64,000 nucleotides of DNA from Actinomadura oligospora ATCC 43269 (GCF_000518265.1 NZ_JADG01000009.1:393292-457291), one strand, 5' to 3'. Positions 44,703 through 54,089 are shown, counted from the stretch's first letter. The notes: a model not told the origin generated them from the letters alone. Program-made: numbers and translations.

Positions 44703-46679
44703 ATGACGAGTCGACCGGCGAGGCGGCGCCGCCGGACCACGGAGCCGGACGCGGAAACGACCCCGGACGCGGAAACGAGCCCCGACGGGGACGCGGCACC
44801 GGGCGCAGGCGAGGGGCCTGCCCCGGACGCGACAGCCGACGCGGACACGGCACTGGACGCGGACGTCCCACCCGCCGCGGAGGAACCCGACACGGGCACG
44901 ACGCCCAACGCGGATCTGAAGGCCAACTCGGACGCGGCATCGGACACGAGCGCGATGCCCGACGCGGACGCGGCACTCGAAGCAGACGCGGCAGCCGAGG
45001 CGGATGTGACGCCAGGCCCGGCGGCACCCGGCACAGGCGTGAGGCCCGGCCCGGAAGCGACGCCCGAAGCGGACGCGGCGTCCGGAGCGGGTGGGACGGT
45101 TGAGAAGGGCTCGGGGTCCGGGGGGGCGGCGGGGCGGTCTCGTTCCGAAGGGGGGCTTCTCCGGGCGCTGGGGCTCACGCTGGCGTCGACGCTGGTCTGG
45201 GGGGTGGCGCACCTCTGCACGGGCCGCCGGAAGCTGGGCGCGGCGCTGACGGTGCTGTTCCTCGCGGCGGTGGCCGCGCTGGCCGCCTGGTACCTGGTCT
45301 ACCGGCCGGACCTGCTGCACCTGGCGGTGCGGCCGAACCTGCTGCAGGCCGTCGCGGGCGGCATGCTGCTCGTCGGCCTGGCCTGGCTGTGCGTGATCAT
45401 CCGCTCGTACCAGATCACCCGTCCGGGCGGGATGTCCATCCCGATGCGGGGCGTCGGCGCGATCGTGGTCGCGGCGCTGTGCTTCGGCGTGGCCGTCCCG
45501 ATCTCGTGGGCCGCGCACACCACCTACGTGGCGCGTTCCACGCTCACCAGCATCTTCCACGCGGGCGGCACGAACGGCGCCAAGCAGATCGACACCAAGG
45601 ACCCGTGGGACGGGCAGTCCCGGGTGAACGTGCTTCTGCTCGGCAGCGACTCGGCCTACGACCGCGAGGGCACCCGCACCGACTCGATGACGGTCGCGAG
45701 CGTCGACACCCGCACCGGCGAGACCGTCCTGCTGGGCGTCCCGCGGAACCTGGAGCACTTCCAGATGCCGCCCGGCCCGGCGCGCGACCGCTTCCCCGAC
45801 GGCTTCACCGGGGACGGCCCGGAGACGCCCGGCCTGCTCAACGAGGTCTTCCAGTACGCCGAGGACCACCCGGACATGGTGCCGGGGGTGGCCAAGAACC
45901 ACCGCGGCCCGACGCTGCTGAAGCAGACCATCGAGGGCATCCTCCACCAGCGCGTCGACTACTACATCATGGTCGACATGTTCGGCTTCGCCGACATCGT
46001 GGACGCGGTGGGCGGCGTCAAGGTCAAGATCACCCAGCCGATCCCGTACGGCCGGGACGGCGGGGTGCTCCAGCCCGGTGAGCGCACCCTGCACGGCAAG
46101 GAGGCGCTCTGGTACGGGCGCTCCCGCACCGACAGCGACGACTACGCGCGGATGGGCCGCCAGAAGTGCCTGCTGCGGTCGATCGCCCGGCAGGCCGACC
46201 CGGCGACCGTGCTGACCCGGTTCGACAAGCTGGCCGCGGCGACCAAGCGGGCGATCTCCACCGACATCCCGCAGGAGCTGCTGCCCTCGCTGGTGAAGCT
46301 GTCGGAGAAGGTGAAGGACGGCGCGCAGATCAGCACGCTGGCCTTCGTCCCGCCGCTGATCTACACCGGGAACCCCGACTTCGCGCTGATCCGGCGGCTG
46401 GCGGCGAAGGCGTTGAGCCCGTCGCCGACGCCCTCCCCCACGGCCTCGGGCTCGGGCTCGGGTCCGGCGACGCCGCCCGTGGCCGGGACCCCGTCGGGGT
46501 CTGCGTCCGGGTCCGGCCGTCCGGTGGGATCGCCGACCGGGAGTCCGTCGGAGAGTCCGTCCGAGTCGCCCTCGGAGAGCCCGTCGGAGACGCCGTCCGG
46601 GGACGGCTCGCCGAGCACCGGCGCGCCCGGCCAGGACCGGGCCAAGCCGATCTCGCTCGACTCGCTGTGCCCGTCCTGA
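44703..46679 (+). CDS. LytR-CpsA-Psr (LCP) family protein with long disordered ends
   Basis: A 658-residue membrane protein that transfers lipid-linked glycopolymers to peptidoglycan. Residues 1-150 are cytoplasmic and highly repetitive, made of Asp/Ala/Glu/Thr/Pro units such as PDAETTPDAETSPDGDA. Four hydrophobic segments follow at about 155-270. The LCP domain (about 305-560) faces outward and has the conserved Arg/Asp in EGTRTDSMTVASVD and the RSRTDSDDYARMGRQ segment. The tail (about 575-640) is Ser/Pro-rich with SPSE repeats. GGAG precedes the ATG. Multiple membrane spans plus disordered ends on both sides are unusual; most LCPs have one span. Confidence 0.92.
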   Translation: MTSRPARRRRRTTEPDAETTPDAETSPDGDAAPGAGEGPAPDATADADTALDADVPPAAEEPDTGTTPNADLKANSDAASDTSAMPDADAALEADAAAEADVTPGPAAPGTGVRPGPEATPEADAASGAGGTVEKGSGSGGAAGRSRSEGGLLRALGLTLASTLVWGVAHLCTGRRKLGAALTVLFLAAVAALAAWYLVYRPDLLHLAVRPNLLQAVAGGMLLVGLAWLCVIIRSYQITRPGGMSIPMRGVGAIVVAALCFGVAVPISWAAHTTYVARSTLTSIFHAGGTNGAKQIDTKDPWDGQSRVNVLLLGSDSAYDREGTRTDSMTVASVDTRTGETVLLGVPRNLEHFQMPPGPARDRFPDGFTGDGPETPGLLNEVFQYAEDHPDMVPGVAKNHRGPTLLKQTIEGILHQRVDYYIMVDMFGFADIVDAVGGVKVKITQPIPYGRDGGVLQPGERTLHGKEALWYGRSRTDSDDYARMGRQKCLLRSIARQADPATVLTRFDKLAAATKRAISTDIPQELLPSLVKLSEKVKDGAQISTLAFVPPLIYTGNPDFALIRRLAAKALSPSPTPSPTASGSGSGPATPPVAGTPSGSASGSGRPVGSPTGSPSESPSESPSESPSETPSGDGSPSTGAPGQDRAKPISLDSLCPS

Positions 46680-46698
46680 AACGGGGAACACTGCGGGT

Positions 46699-47202
46699 GT
46701 GAGGGCGGTGCACCGCCTCCGGCGGGTCGTGAACTGGGTGAACCTGTCGACGCCGCTCGGGCTGCTCCTGGCCCGGGTCGGCACCCGGCCCCGCGCGGTC
46801 CCGGCGCGGGGCCCGGAGGGGCTGCTGCTGGCGGGCGGGTACCGGCTGCCGCTGCCGGTGGCGGGCGCGTTCACGATGGGCAACGTGATCCTGGCGCGCG
46901 GGGACGTGACGGAGCTGACCGGTGATCCGGCGCTGCTGGCGCACGAGGCGCGGCACGCCACGCAGTACGCCTGGTGCCTGGGCCCGCTGATGCTGGCGCC
47001 GTACCTGGCGTGCGCGGGCGCGTCGCTCGTGTGGTGCGGTGATCCGGCGAGCTACAACCCGTTCGAGCGGCTGGCGGGGCTCGCGGACGGCGGATACGTG
47101 CGCCGCCCCCCCGCGTCCGGTGTTCCGGTGGCTGCCCGGCGGCCGGTGACCGCCGCGGCCCCGGCAGGGTGGATCATGGTGGGGACGGTTCGACGAGCGT
47201 GA
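46699..47202 (+). CDS. HExxH-motif membrane-associated protein, possible zinc peptidase
   Basis: A 167-residue protein. LLAHEARHATQYAW contains HExxHxxQ with His82, Glu83 and His86, the zinc-peptidase pattern. YNPFERLAG, about 35 residues later, supplies Glu123 in an NPFE context, which in other HExxHxxQ families gives the third metal ligand. A hydrophobic stretch (about 93-113) separates them. Small proteins like this are common in actinomycetes and have no known substrate. GTG at 46699 lies 20 bases after the LCP stop, and the next gene starts 14 bases after its end, so they may be cotranscribed. Confidence 0.65.
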   Translation: MRAVHRLRRVVNWVNLSTPLGLLLARVGTRPRAVPARGPEGLLLAGGYRLPLPVAGAFTMGNVILARGDVTELTGDPALLAHEARHATQYAWCLGPLMLAPYLACAGASLVWCGDPASYNPFERLAGLADGGYVRRPPASGVPVAARRPVTAAAPAGWIMVGTVRRA

Positions 47203-47215
47203 GGACGGGTGCGGC

Positions 47216-48277
47216 GTGCCCCAGATCGAGGGCTGTGAGACCTTCCGGGTCGCGATGCCGCGGGCCCGGCGGCCGGAGAGCATCCTGGTCCGGCTGACCG
47301 GGGTGGACGGCACGGTGGGCTGGGGCGAGGTCGCGGTGCCCGAGGAGGCGGCGGGCGCGGGCCCGGCGTGGGCCGACATCGCCGAGCGGATGGCGCCGGG
47401 GCTGATCGGACTGCCGTGGGAGCGTCCGGAGGACGTCTCGGCGGTCGCCGAGCTCGGCACCAGCGGCGCCGCCGCCGCGGTGGACACCGCGTGCTGGGAC
47501 CTGTGGTGCCGGGGCCGGGGAGAGCCCCTGGCGCACGCGCTCGGGGGCACCCGCACCTCGATCGTGACCGCGGCGCGGATCTCGCCCGAGCCGGTCCTGG
47601 ACACGGTCGTGGGACGGGTGAACCGGGCGGTCGGCGCGGGCCACACGCGCGTGACGGTGGAGATCCGCCCGGGCTGGGACGTGGAGCCGGTCCGGGAGAT
47701 CCGGGCGGCGTACCCGGCGCTGGCGCTGGTGGCCGACGCGCGGCACGGCTACACCGAGTCCTCCGCGCACCTGGACGCGCTCGCGGCGCTGGACGGCTAC
47801 GACGTGACGGCGGTCGAGCGGCCCTTCGCGGCGGACGACCTCGCCGCGCACGCCCGCCTGCAGGGCCGGGTCGACTCGGCGGTCGCGCCGGAGATCGGCG
47901 ACCTGGACACCCTGGAGGCCGCGGTCGACCTCGGCGCGGGCCGGGCGCTGAACCTGCGGATCGGCCGGTTCGGCGGGCTGACGGCGGCGCGGGCGGCGCA
48001 CGACCGGGCGTACGCGTCGGGCTGGGACGTGTGGTGCACCGGGGCGGGCGCGTTCGGGATCGGGCAGGCCGCCGCGGTGGCGCTGGCGTCCCTGCCGGGC
48101 GTGACGCTGCCGAGCGAGGTGACCGACCCGGCGGGCGGCCCGGTGTTCGTGACGCCGCCGGTCCGGTCGTCCGGCGGGGTGGTCGGGGTCCCGCTCACCC
48201 AGCCCGGCCTGGGCCACCGGATCGACGAGGAGGCCATCGCCCGCCTGGCCCGCGAGCGCCTCCGCCTCCCCGCATGA
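47216..48277 (+). CDS. Enolase-superfamily protein lacking catalytic lysines
   Basis: A 353-residue protein that resembles o-succinylbenzoate synthase/N-acylamino acid racemase: capping domain (about 1-115) and barrel. The family needs two Lys bases and three acidic metal ligands. Here the KxK motif is replaced by TVE (residues 147-149 in [10 protein letters not shown]). The second Lys is Arg248 in [10 protein letters not shown], and the third metal ligand, the Asp of DES, is Pro225 in APEIGD. Asp174 and Glu201 remain. It cannot work by the usual mechanism. GTG at 47216; its stop overlaps the kinase start (ATGA). No menaquinone genes are near. Confidence 0.85.
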   Translation: MPQIEGCETFRVAMPRARRPESILVRLTGVDGTVGWGEVAVPEEAAGAGPAWADIAERMAPGLIGLPWERPEDVSAVAELGTSGAAAAVDTACWDLWCRGRGEPLAHALGGTRTSIVTAARISPEPVLDTVVGRVNRAVGAGHTRVTVEIRPGWDVEPVREIRAAYPALALVADARHGYTESSAHLDALAALDGYDVTAVERPFAADDLAAHARLQGRVDSAVAPEIGDLDTLEAAVDLGAGRALNLRIGRFGGLTAARAAHDRAYASGWDVWCTGAGAFGIGQAAAVALASLPGVTLPSEVTDPAGGPVFVTPPVRSSGGVVGVPLTQPGLGHRIDEEAIARLARERLRLPA

Positions 48278-48852
48278 CCCCCGTCCCGGGCCGTCCGGGG
48301 ACGGTGTGGGTGGTGGCCGGGCCGCCCGGCGGGGGGAAGAGCACGGTCGCGGGCCTGCTGCTCGCCCGGCTGCGCCCCGTCCCGGCGCTGCTGGACAAGG
48401 ACACGCTCTACGGCCCGTTCGTCGCCGCGACGCTCGCCGTGGCCGGACGTGATCCGGGCGAGCGCGAGGGCCCCTGGTACGACGAGCACGTCAAGGCCCA
48501 CGAGTACGAGGGGCTGACGGCGACGGCGCGGGAGATCCGCTCCCACGGCTGCCCGGTGCTGCTCAGCGGCCCGTTCACCGGCCAGATCCGCTCTCCGGAG
48601 CGGTGGGAGGCGTGGGTGGACGAGCTGGGCGGTCCGCCCGTCCGGCTGGTGTGGATCAGGTCGGATCCGGCGACGCTGCGGCACCGGCTGGAGGCGCGCG
48701 GGCTGGAGCGCGACGCGGGGAAGCTGGCCGCGTTCCGCGCGTTCACCGAGCGGATGCGTCCGGAGGAGCCGCCGCCCGTGCCGCACGACGAGATCGACAA
48801 CCGGCTCGGCGCGCCCGCTCCGCTGGCCGATCAGATCGCGCGGATCACCTGA
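48274..48852 (+). CDS. P-loop kinase / zeta-toxin-like ATPase
   Basis: A 192-residue AAA/P-loop protein with Walker A in [14 protein letters not shown] (about residues 15-28) and an acidic [11 protein letters not shown] following strand 2, as in zeta toxins and small-molecule kinases of the gluconate or chloramphenicol-phosphotransferase type. [12 protein letters not shown] resembles the lid Arg region. No antitoxin-like small gene is next to it, so a metabolic or antibiotic kinase is as likely as a toxin. Translation is coupled to the enolase-like gene by ATGA. Confidence 0.8.
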   Translation: MTPVPGRPGTVWVVAGPPGGGKSTVAGLLLARLRPVPALLDKDTLYGPFVAATLAVAGRDPGEREGPWYDEHVKAHEYEGLTATAREIRSHGCPVLLSGPFTGQIRSPERWEAWVDELGGPPVRLVWIRSDPATLRHRLEARGLERDAGKLAAFRAFTERMRPEEPPPVPHDEIDNRLGAPAPLADQIARIT

Positions 48853-48905
48853 TCAGGATCGATCCGGCGGCCCGAGCCGACGGCGGCGAACGCTAGGGTC
48901 ATTCT

Positions 48906-50903
48906 GTGACAGTTCGGGGGAATCTCACACCAGGCGGGGGGACGTCGGGGCGCGGCTCACGGGGGTGGCCGAACCTCGCCGACGTCGGGGTGCCGTTGCT
49001 GCTCGTCCCGCCGCAGCTCGGCGTGCCCGCGCTGATGACGCTGTCGGACGACTTCCTGGTGCCCCGCGACCGGCCCGGCTGGATCGCCCTGTCCTTACTG
49101 ACCCTGCTGCTGGACACCGCGCTGGTCTTCCGGCGCGTCCGGCCGCTGACCGTGATCCTGGTGGTCGTGCTCGGCGGCGACGCGGGCCTGATCCTGGTCC
49201 ACGCCCAGGAGGCGCCCGTCACCGACATCGCCCTGTGGGTCGGGGTGTTCTCGCTGGCGGCGCACAGCGGGCGGTGGCGGGCCGTCACCGGGTGCGCGGC
49301 GGTGTACGTCGTGCACGAGGCGGCGACGGCGCTGCGGGCCGACAGCCTGGGCGACTGGACGCTGGACGTCTCGGTCGACGCCCTGAGCCTGCTGGCGCTC
49401 ACGGCGCTCGGCCAGCTGCGGAGGCAGCGCCGGGCGCGGCGGGCCGAGCTCGCCGAGCAGCTGGAGGCGGCCGAGCGCGAGCACCACGCCGCCACCGCCG
49501 CCGAGCGCGAGCGGCTGGCCCGCGACCTGCACGACGTGGCGGGCCACCACCTGAGCGCGGTGGTCGTGCACAGCGGCGCGGTGGCCGCGATCCCGGACCC
49601 GGCGCTGGCCGTCCGGGCGCTGGAGGCCGCCGCCGACACCGGACGCGACGTCCTCGCGGCCCTGGCCCGCCTGGTGGACGAGGTCGAGCCGGACGAGCGG
49701 GCGGGCGAGGGCCTGCCGGCGCTGCTGCCGCCCCTGTGCGAGGGGATCCGGCGGCTCGGGACCCCGGTCGCGCTGGACGTCGAGGGCCGGGCGCGCAGGC
49801 TTCCCCCGCAGGTGGTGACAGCGGCGTACCGGGTCGTCCAGGAGTCGCTGACGAACGCGATGCGGTACGCGTCCGGGGCGCCGGTGGAGGTGGCCGTCCG
49901 GTACGTGCCGGGCGCGGTGCAGGTCGACGTCGGCAACGGCGTCCCGGAGGTCGAGGGGTACGTGCCGCCGCTCGGGACCGGACGGGGCATCGCCGGAATG
50001 CGGTCCCGGGCCCTGGCGCTCGGCGGGACGCTGGAGGCGGGCCCGGCCGAGGGCGGCGGCTGGCGGGTCCGGGCCGTGCTGCCCACGAGCGCCCCGGACG
50101 GCCGGAGGCACGGCTGGCCCGACGTCGTGGACGGCATCCTGATCGCCCAGTCGGTGCTGCTACCAGGGCTGGTCGCGTTCGTCCCGCCGGAGCCGGTGCT
50201 GCCCGGCTGGGGGATGTGGTCGGGCGCGGTGCTGGTCGTGGCGTTCCTGGTGCGGGCGCTGCCGCTGTGGTGGCGGCGCCACGCGCCCTATGCCGTCCTG
50301 GCCTGGACGACCGGGTTCGACGTCGTCTGGTCCTGCACGGCCGGGACCACGCGGGCCGCCATGACGGGCCTGCTGCTCGTCGGCGGGACGACGCTGATCA
50401 GCGCCGTGTACGCGGTCGCCGCCTACTCCCGGCGCGGCGTCCCGGCCTGGCCCGCGCCGTTCCTCGCGGCGCTGGCCTGGGCCGCGACGGTCGGAGCCGG
50501 GTTCGCCCGGCTCAACGGGACCTCGGCGCTGCCCTCGGGCCTGCTCATCGGCTACGGCCTCGGACTGGGGTTCTTCCTGCCCGCCTGGATCATCGGCAAG
50601 GCGGTGGCGACCCGCGGGCGCCGCTGGGAGCACGCGGCGCTGGAGACCATGGCGGCCCGCGCGGGCGCGGCCGTCACCGCGGAGCGGCACCGCGTCTCGC
50701 AGGGGCTGCGCGGCACCGTCCTGGACCGGACGGCCCGGTTCGTCCGGGTGGCCGAGGACGCCCTCGCCGACCCGGACGCCGACCGCTCCGCCGCGCTCAC
50801 GGAGGTCGCCGAGCACGCGCGCGCCGCCCTCACCGACATGCGCGCGCTCCTGGACGCCCTCCGCCCGCGCCCGGACGCCGCCACCGAGCCCGCGCCCTCC
50901 TAG
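48906..50903 (+). CDS. Tandem NarL-type sensor histidine kinase with degenerate second half
   Basis: A 665-residue membrane kinase. First half: four or five membrane helices (about 28-170), coiled coil, HisKA_3 box ARDLHDVAGHHLS with phosphorylated His209, and HATPase_c with Asn317 (ESLTNAMRY) and GTGRGIAGMRSRA. Second half: another set of membrane helices (about 408-565), then a HisKA_3-like helix pair in which the box reads AERHRVSQGLRGTVLD. Here the His is replaced by Arg602, and no ATPase domain follows. No response regulator gene is adjacent, so it is an orphan. It starts 53 bases after the kinase gene, on the same strand. Confidence 0.9.
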   Translation: MTVRGNLTPGGGTSGRGSRGWPNLADVGVPLLLVPPQLGVPALMTLSDDFLVPRDRPGWIALSLLTLLLDTALVFRRVRPLTVILVVVLGGDAGLILVHAQEAPVTDIALWVGVFSLAAHSGRWRAVTGCAAVYVVHEAATALRADSLGDWTLDVSVDALSLLALTALGQLRRQRRARRAELAEQLEAAEREHHAATAAERERLARDLHDVAGHHLSAVVVHSGAVAAIPDPALAVRALEAAADTGRDVLAALARLVDEVEPDERAGEGLPALLPPLCEGIRRLGTPVALDVEGRARRLPPQVVTAAYRVVQESLTNAMRYASGAPVEVAVRYVPGAVQVDVGNGVPEVEGYVPPLGTGRGIAGMRSRALALGGTLEAGPAEGGGWRVRAVLPTSAPDGRRHGWPDVVDGILIAQSVLLPGLVAFVPPEPVLPGWGMWSGAVLVVAFLVRALPLWWRRHAPYAVLAWTTGFDVVWSCTAGTTRAAMTGLLLVGGTTLISAVYAVAAYSRRGVPAWPAPFLAALAWAATVGAGFARLNGTSALPSGLLIGYGLGLGFFLPAWIIGKAVATRGRRWEHAALETMAARAGAAVTAERHRVSQGLRGTVLDRTARFVRVAEDALADPDADRSAALTEVAEHARAALTDMRALLDALRPRPDAATEPAPS

Positions 50904-50940
50904 CCGTTCAGGTCCACGGGTCGGAGGGCGGGCCCGTCGA

Positions 50941-52095
50941 TCAGTAGGACTTGGGCAGGCCCAGGGAGTGCTGCGCGACGAAGTTGAGGATCATCTCGCG
51001 GCTGACCGGGGCGATGCGCATGAGCCGGACGACCCCGGCGAGCATCCCGACGCCGTACTCGGTGGTGAGGCCGTTGCCGCCGTGCGTCTGGATGGCCGTG
51101 TCGACGCAGTGGATCGCGGCCTCGGCGGTGGCGTACTTGGCCATGTTCGCGGCCTCGCCCGCGCCCAGGTCGTCGCCCTCGTCGTACAGCCAGGCGGCCT
51201 TCTGGCCCATGAGCCGGGCGAGCTCCAGTTCGATCTTGGCCTGCGCGAGCGGGTGCGCGAGCCCCTGGTGCGCGCCGATCGGCGTCTTGAACACCTGCCG
51301 CTCGTTGGCGTAGGCGGTCGCCTTGCCGAGGGCGAGGCGGCCGATGCCCGCGCCCATCGCGGACGCCATGATCCGCTCGGGGTTGAGCCCGGCGAACAGC
51401 TGGAGCAGCCCGCCGTCCTCGTCGCCGACGAGCGCCTCGTAGGGCAGCCGGACGTCGTCCAGGTGGCAGATGAACTGCTTCTCCGGGGAGACGATCTCCA
51501 TCTCGATCGGGGTGAAGGTGAAGCCCGGCGCGTCGGTCGGGACGATGAACAGCGACGGCCGCAGGTTGCCCTTCTGGTCCTGCGTACGGCTGACGAACAG
51601 GACGGCGTCGGCCTCGTCCACACCGGAGATGAAGGTCTTCTGGCCGGACAGGACCCAGCCGTCGCCGTCCCGGCGCGCGGTCGTGGTGATCCGGTGCGAG
51701 TTGGACCCGGCGTCCGGCTCGGTGATCGCGAACGCCATCTTCACCGAGCCGTCGGCGAACCGCGGCAGCCAGTGCTTCTTCTGCCCCTCGGTGCCGGACC
51801 GGGCGATGATCGTGGCGCAGATCGCCGGGGACACCACCATCAGCAGCAGCGGGCATCCGGCGGCGGCGAGCTCCTCGCAGACGGCCGCGAGGTCGCCGAT
51901 GCCGCCGCCCCCGCCGCCGTACTCCTCCGGCACGTTGACGCCGAGGTAGCCGAGCCGTCCGGCCTCGGCCCACAGCTCGTCGGTCTTCTCCCCTGCCTTG
52001 GCCTTGCGGACGTAGTAGTCCGGCCCGTACTTCGCGCCCAGCTCGGCGACCGCCGCGCGCAGCGCGCGGCGCTCCTCGGACTCGATGAAGCTCAC
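50941..52095 (-). CDS. Acyl-CoA dehydrogenase
   Basis: A 384-residue FAD-dependent acyl-CoA dehydrogenase that makes a 2,3-enoyl-CoA and passes electrons to ETF. Conserved signatures are MAFAITEPDAGSN and GWVLSGQKTFISG in the middle domain and IHCVDTAIQTHGGNGLTTEY near the C-terminus. The catalytic Glu probably lies in the TEYGVG segment or nearby. GTG at 52095 overlaps the biotin carboxylase stop (GTGA). Last gene of a four-gene operon. In mycobacteria a similar enzyme (FadE19) sits beside accA1-accD1 in leucine breakdown. Confidence 0.92.
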   Translation of the reverse strand: MSFIESEERRALRAAVAELGAKYGPDYYVRKAKAGEKTDELWAEAGRLGYLGVNVPEEYGGGGGGIGDLAAVCEELAAAGCPLLLMVVSPAICATIIARSGTEGQKKHWLPRFADGSVKMAFAITEPDAGSNSHRITTTARRDGDGWVLSGQKTFISGVDEADAVLFVSRTQDQKGNLRPSLFIVPTDAPGFTFTPIEMEIVSPEKQFICHLDDVRLPYEALVGDEDGGLLQLFAGLNPERIMASAMGAGIGRLALGKATAYANERQVFKTPIGAHQGLAHPLAQAKIELELARLMGQKAAWLYDEGDDLGAGEAANMAKYATAEAAIHCVDTAIQTHGGNGLTTEYGVGMLAGVVRLMRIAPVSREMILNFVAQHSLGLPKSY

Positions 52096-54089
52096 TTGTC
52101 GGGGGTCCCTTCGGAGATCACGGCGGGGGCCGCGGTGGACGTCGTGGCGGGGTCGGAGATCACGGCGAGGACCGATCCGGCCTCGACCTGCTGTCCTTGC
52201 GTCACGTTGAGGGCGGTCACGGTCCCGGCGGCGGGCGCGGCGATCCGGTGCTCCATCTTCATCGCCTCGAGGATGAGCAGCGTCTGACCGTTGGTGACGT
52301 CCGCGCCCTCCCGGGCCTCGACGCGGACGACGGTGCCGGGCATGGGCGCGAGCAGCGACCCGGGCGCGACGAGGTCGCTCGGGTCGGCGAAGCGCGGCTC
52401 GGGCGTGAGCGCGAGGGGGCCGAGCGTGGAGTCGACGAAGACGCGTCCGCCCGCCGCGCGCACGTCGAACGCGTGCCGGACGCCGTCGACGTCCAGGACG
52501 ACCCGTTCGGGCGACGCGTCGACCAGGGCGATGCCGTCCCCTGCGAGCAGGCCGTCCCGTGTGAACCGGTACTCGACGTCGATCCCGCCGTCGTACGTCC
52601 TGCGCTGCGGCTGGGACGGGAGGTTCCGCCACCCCGACGGCAGCCCGCCCAGGACGCGGGCGCTCGCGCGGTTCGCGGCGGCGCCCGCGAGCGCGGCGGC
52701 CAGCGCCGAGAGCTTCACGGCGCGCTCGTCCGCCAGGGGTTCGGCGAGCGTCGCGAGGCCGATCTCGTCCAGGTAGCCGGTGTGGGTGTCCCCGGCGAGG
52801 AAGGTCTTCTCGCCGAGCACCCGGACGAGCAGGTCCCGGTTCGTCGTGACGCCGTGCAGGCGGGCCGCCGACAGCGCCTTGCGGAGCCTGCGCGCGGCGG
52901 CGGCGCGGGTCGGCGCGTACGCGATGAGCTTCGCGAGCATCGGATCGTAGTGGACGCCGACCTCGCCGCCCGTCTCGTACCCGGCGTCCAGGCGCAGCCC
53001 GCCGTCGCCGGGGACGGTGAACCGGGCGTCCACGTCCGGGACGTCGAAGGCGTGCAGGACGCCGCTCGCGGGGCGCCAGTCGAGCGCCGGGTCCTCGGCG
53101 TAGAGCCGGACCTCGATCGCGTGCCCGGACGGCGCGGGAGGCTCGTCCGGCAGCCGGGCGCCCTCGGCGACCTCCAGTTGCAGCCGGACGAGGTCCAGCC
53201 CGTACACGCACTCGGTCACCGGATGCTCGACCTGCAACCGGGTGTTGACCTCGAGGAAGAAGAACCGGCCGTCCGGCGCGAGCATGAACTCGACGGTGCC
53301 CGCCCCGACGTACTCGATCGCCTTGGCCGCGTTCACCGCCGCCGCGCACAGCTCGGCGCGCAGCGCGGGTCTCACCGCCGGGGACGGCGCCTCCTCGACG
53401 ATCTTCTGGTGCCGGCGCTGGATCGAGCACTCCCGCTCGCCCAGCGCCCAGACCGTGCCGTGCGCGTCCGCGAGGATCTGCACCTCGATGTGGCGGGCGC
53501 GCTCGAGCAGCGGCTCGCAGAACACCGTCGCGTCGCCGAACGCCGAGGCCGCCTCGCGTCCGGCCGCCGCGACCTGCTCGACCATCTCGGCCGGGTCGCG
53601 GACGACGCGCATGCCTCGTCCGCCGCCGCCCGCCGACGCCTTCACCAGGATCGGCAGGTCAGCCCCGGTCACCTCGGCCGGGTCGAGCTCGGGCAGCACC
53701 GGCACCCCGGCCGCCGCCATCAGCCGCTTCGCCTCGATCTTGGAGCCCATCGCCGCGACCGCCGCCGGGGGCGGCCCGACCCACGTCAGCCCCGCCGCGA
53801 GGACGGCGCGCGCGAAGTCGGCGTTCTCCGACAGGAACCCGTAGCCGGGGTGGACGGCGTCCGCGCCCGTCGCCTTCGCCGCCTCGATGATCTTGTCGGC
53901 GCGCAGGTAGGTGGCGGACGGCGCGTCCCCCGGGAGCCGGACGGCCTCGTCCGCCTCCCGGACGTGCGGGGCGCCGGAGTCGGCGTCGGAGAACACCGCG
54001 ACGGTCGCGACGCCCAGGTCGCGGCAGGTGCGGAGGACGCGGCGGGCGATCTCGCCGCGGTTGGCGACCAGCAGTTTCTCGATCATCAT
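52092..54089 (-). CDS. Acyl-CoA carboxylase alpha subunit (biotin carboxylase + BCCP)
   Basis: A 665-residue biotin-dependent carboxylase subunit. Biotin carboxylase occupies about 1-450 (LLVANRGEIARRVLRTCRDL, ATP-grasp loop KASAGGGGRGMRVV, and FFLEVNTRLQVEHPVTE). The C-terminal BCCP domain has the biotinylation site EAMKMEH at about residue 625. The middle holds the BT linker to the beta subunit. It carboxylates biotin for transfer to an acyl-CoA. It starts at ATG 54089, or 54086, overlapping the beta-subunit stop by one base (TGATG). Confidence 0.94.
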   Translation of the reverse strand: MMIEKLLVANRGEIARRVLRTCRDLGVATVAVFSDADSGAPHVREADEAVRLPGDAPSATYLRADKIIEAAKATGADAVHPGYGFLSENADFARAVLAAGLTWVGPPPAAVAAMGSKIEAKRLMAAAGVPVLPELDPAEVTGADLPILVKASAGGGGRGMRVVRDPAEMVEQVAAAGREAASAFGDATVFCEPLLERARHIEVQILADAHGTVWALGERECSIQRRHQKIVEEAPSPAVRPALRAELCAAAVNAAKAIEYVGAGTVEFMLAPDGRFFFLEVNTRLQVEHPVTECVYGLDLVRLQLEVAEGARLPDEPPAPSGHAIEVRLYAEDPALDWRPASGVLHAFDVPDVDARFTVPGDGGLRLDAGYETGGEVGVHYDPMLAKLIAYAPTRAAAARRLRKALSAARLHGVTTNRDLLVRVLGEKTFLAGDTHTGYLDEIGLATLAEPLADERAVKLSALAAALAGAAANRASARVLGGLPSGWRNLPSQPQRRTYDGGIDVEYRFTRDGLLAGDGIALVDASPERVVLDVDGVRHAFDVRAAGGRVFVDSTLGPLALTPEPRFADPSDLVAPGSLLAPMPGTVVRVEAREGADVTNGQTLLILEAMKMEHRIAAPAAGTVTALNVTQGQQVEAGSVLAVISDPATTSTAAPAVISEGTPDK

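Noticed and set aside
48274..48852. Zeta toxin of a toxin-antitoxin pair
   Set aside because: No small antitoxin gene lies beside it; the neighbours are translationally coupled metabolic-looking genes, so only a P-loop kinase call is made.
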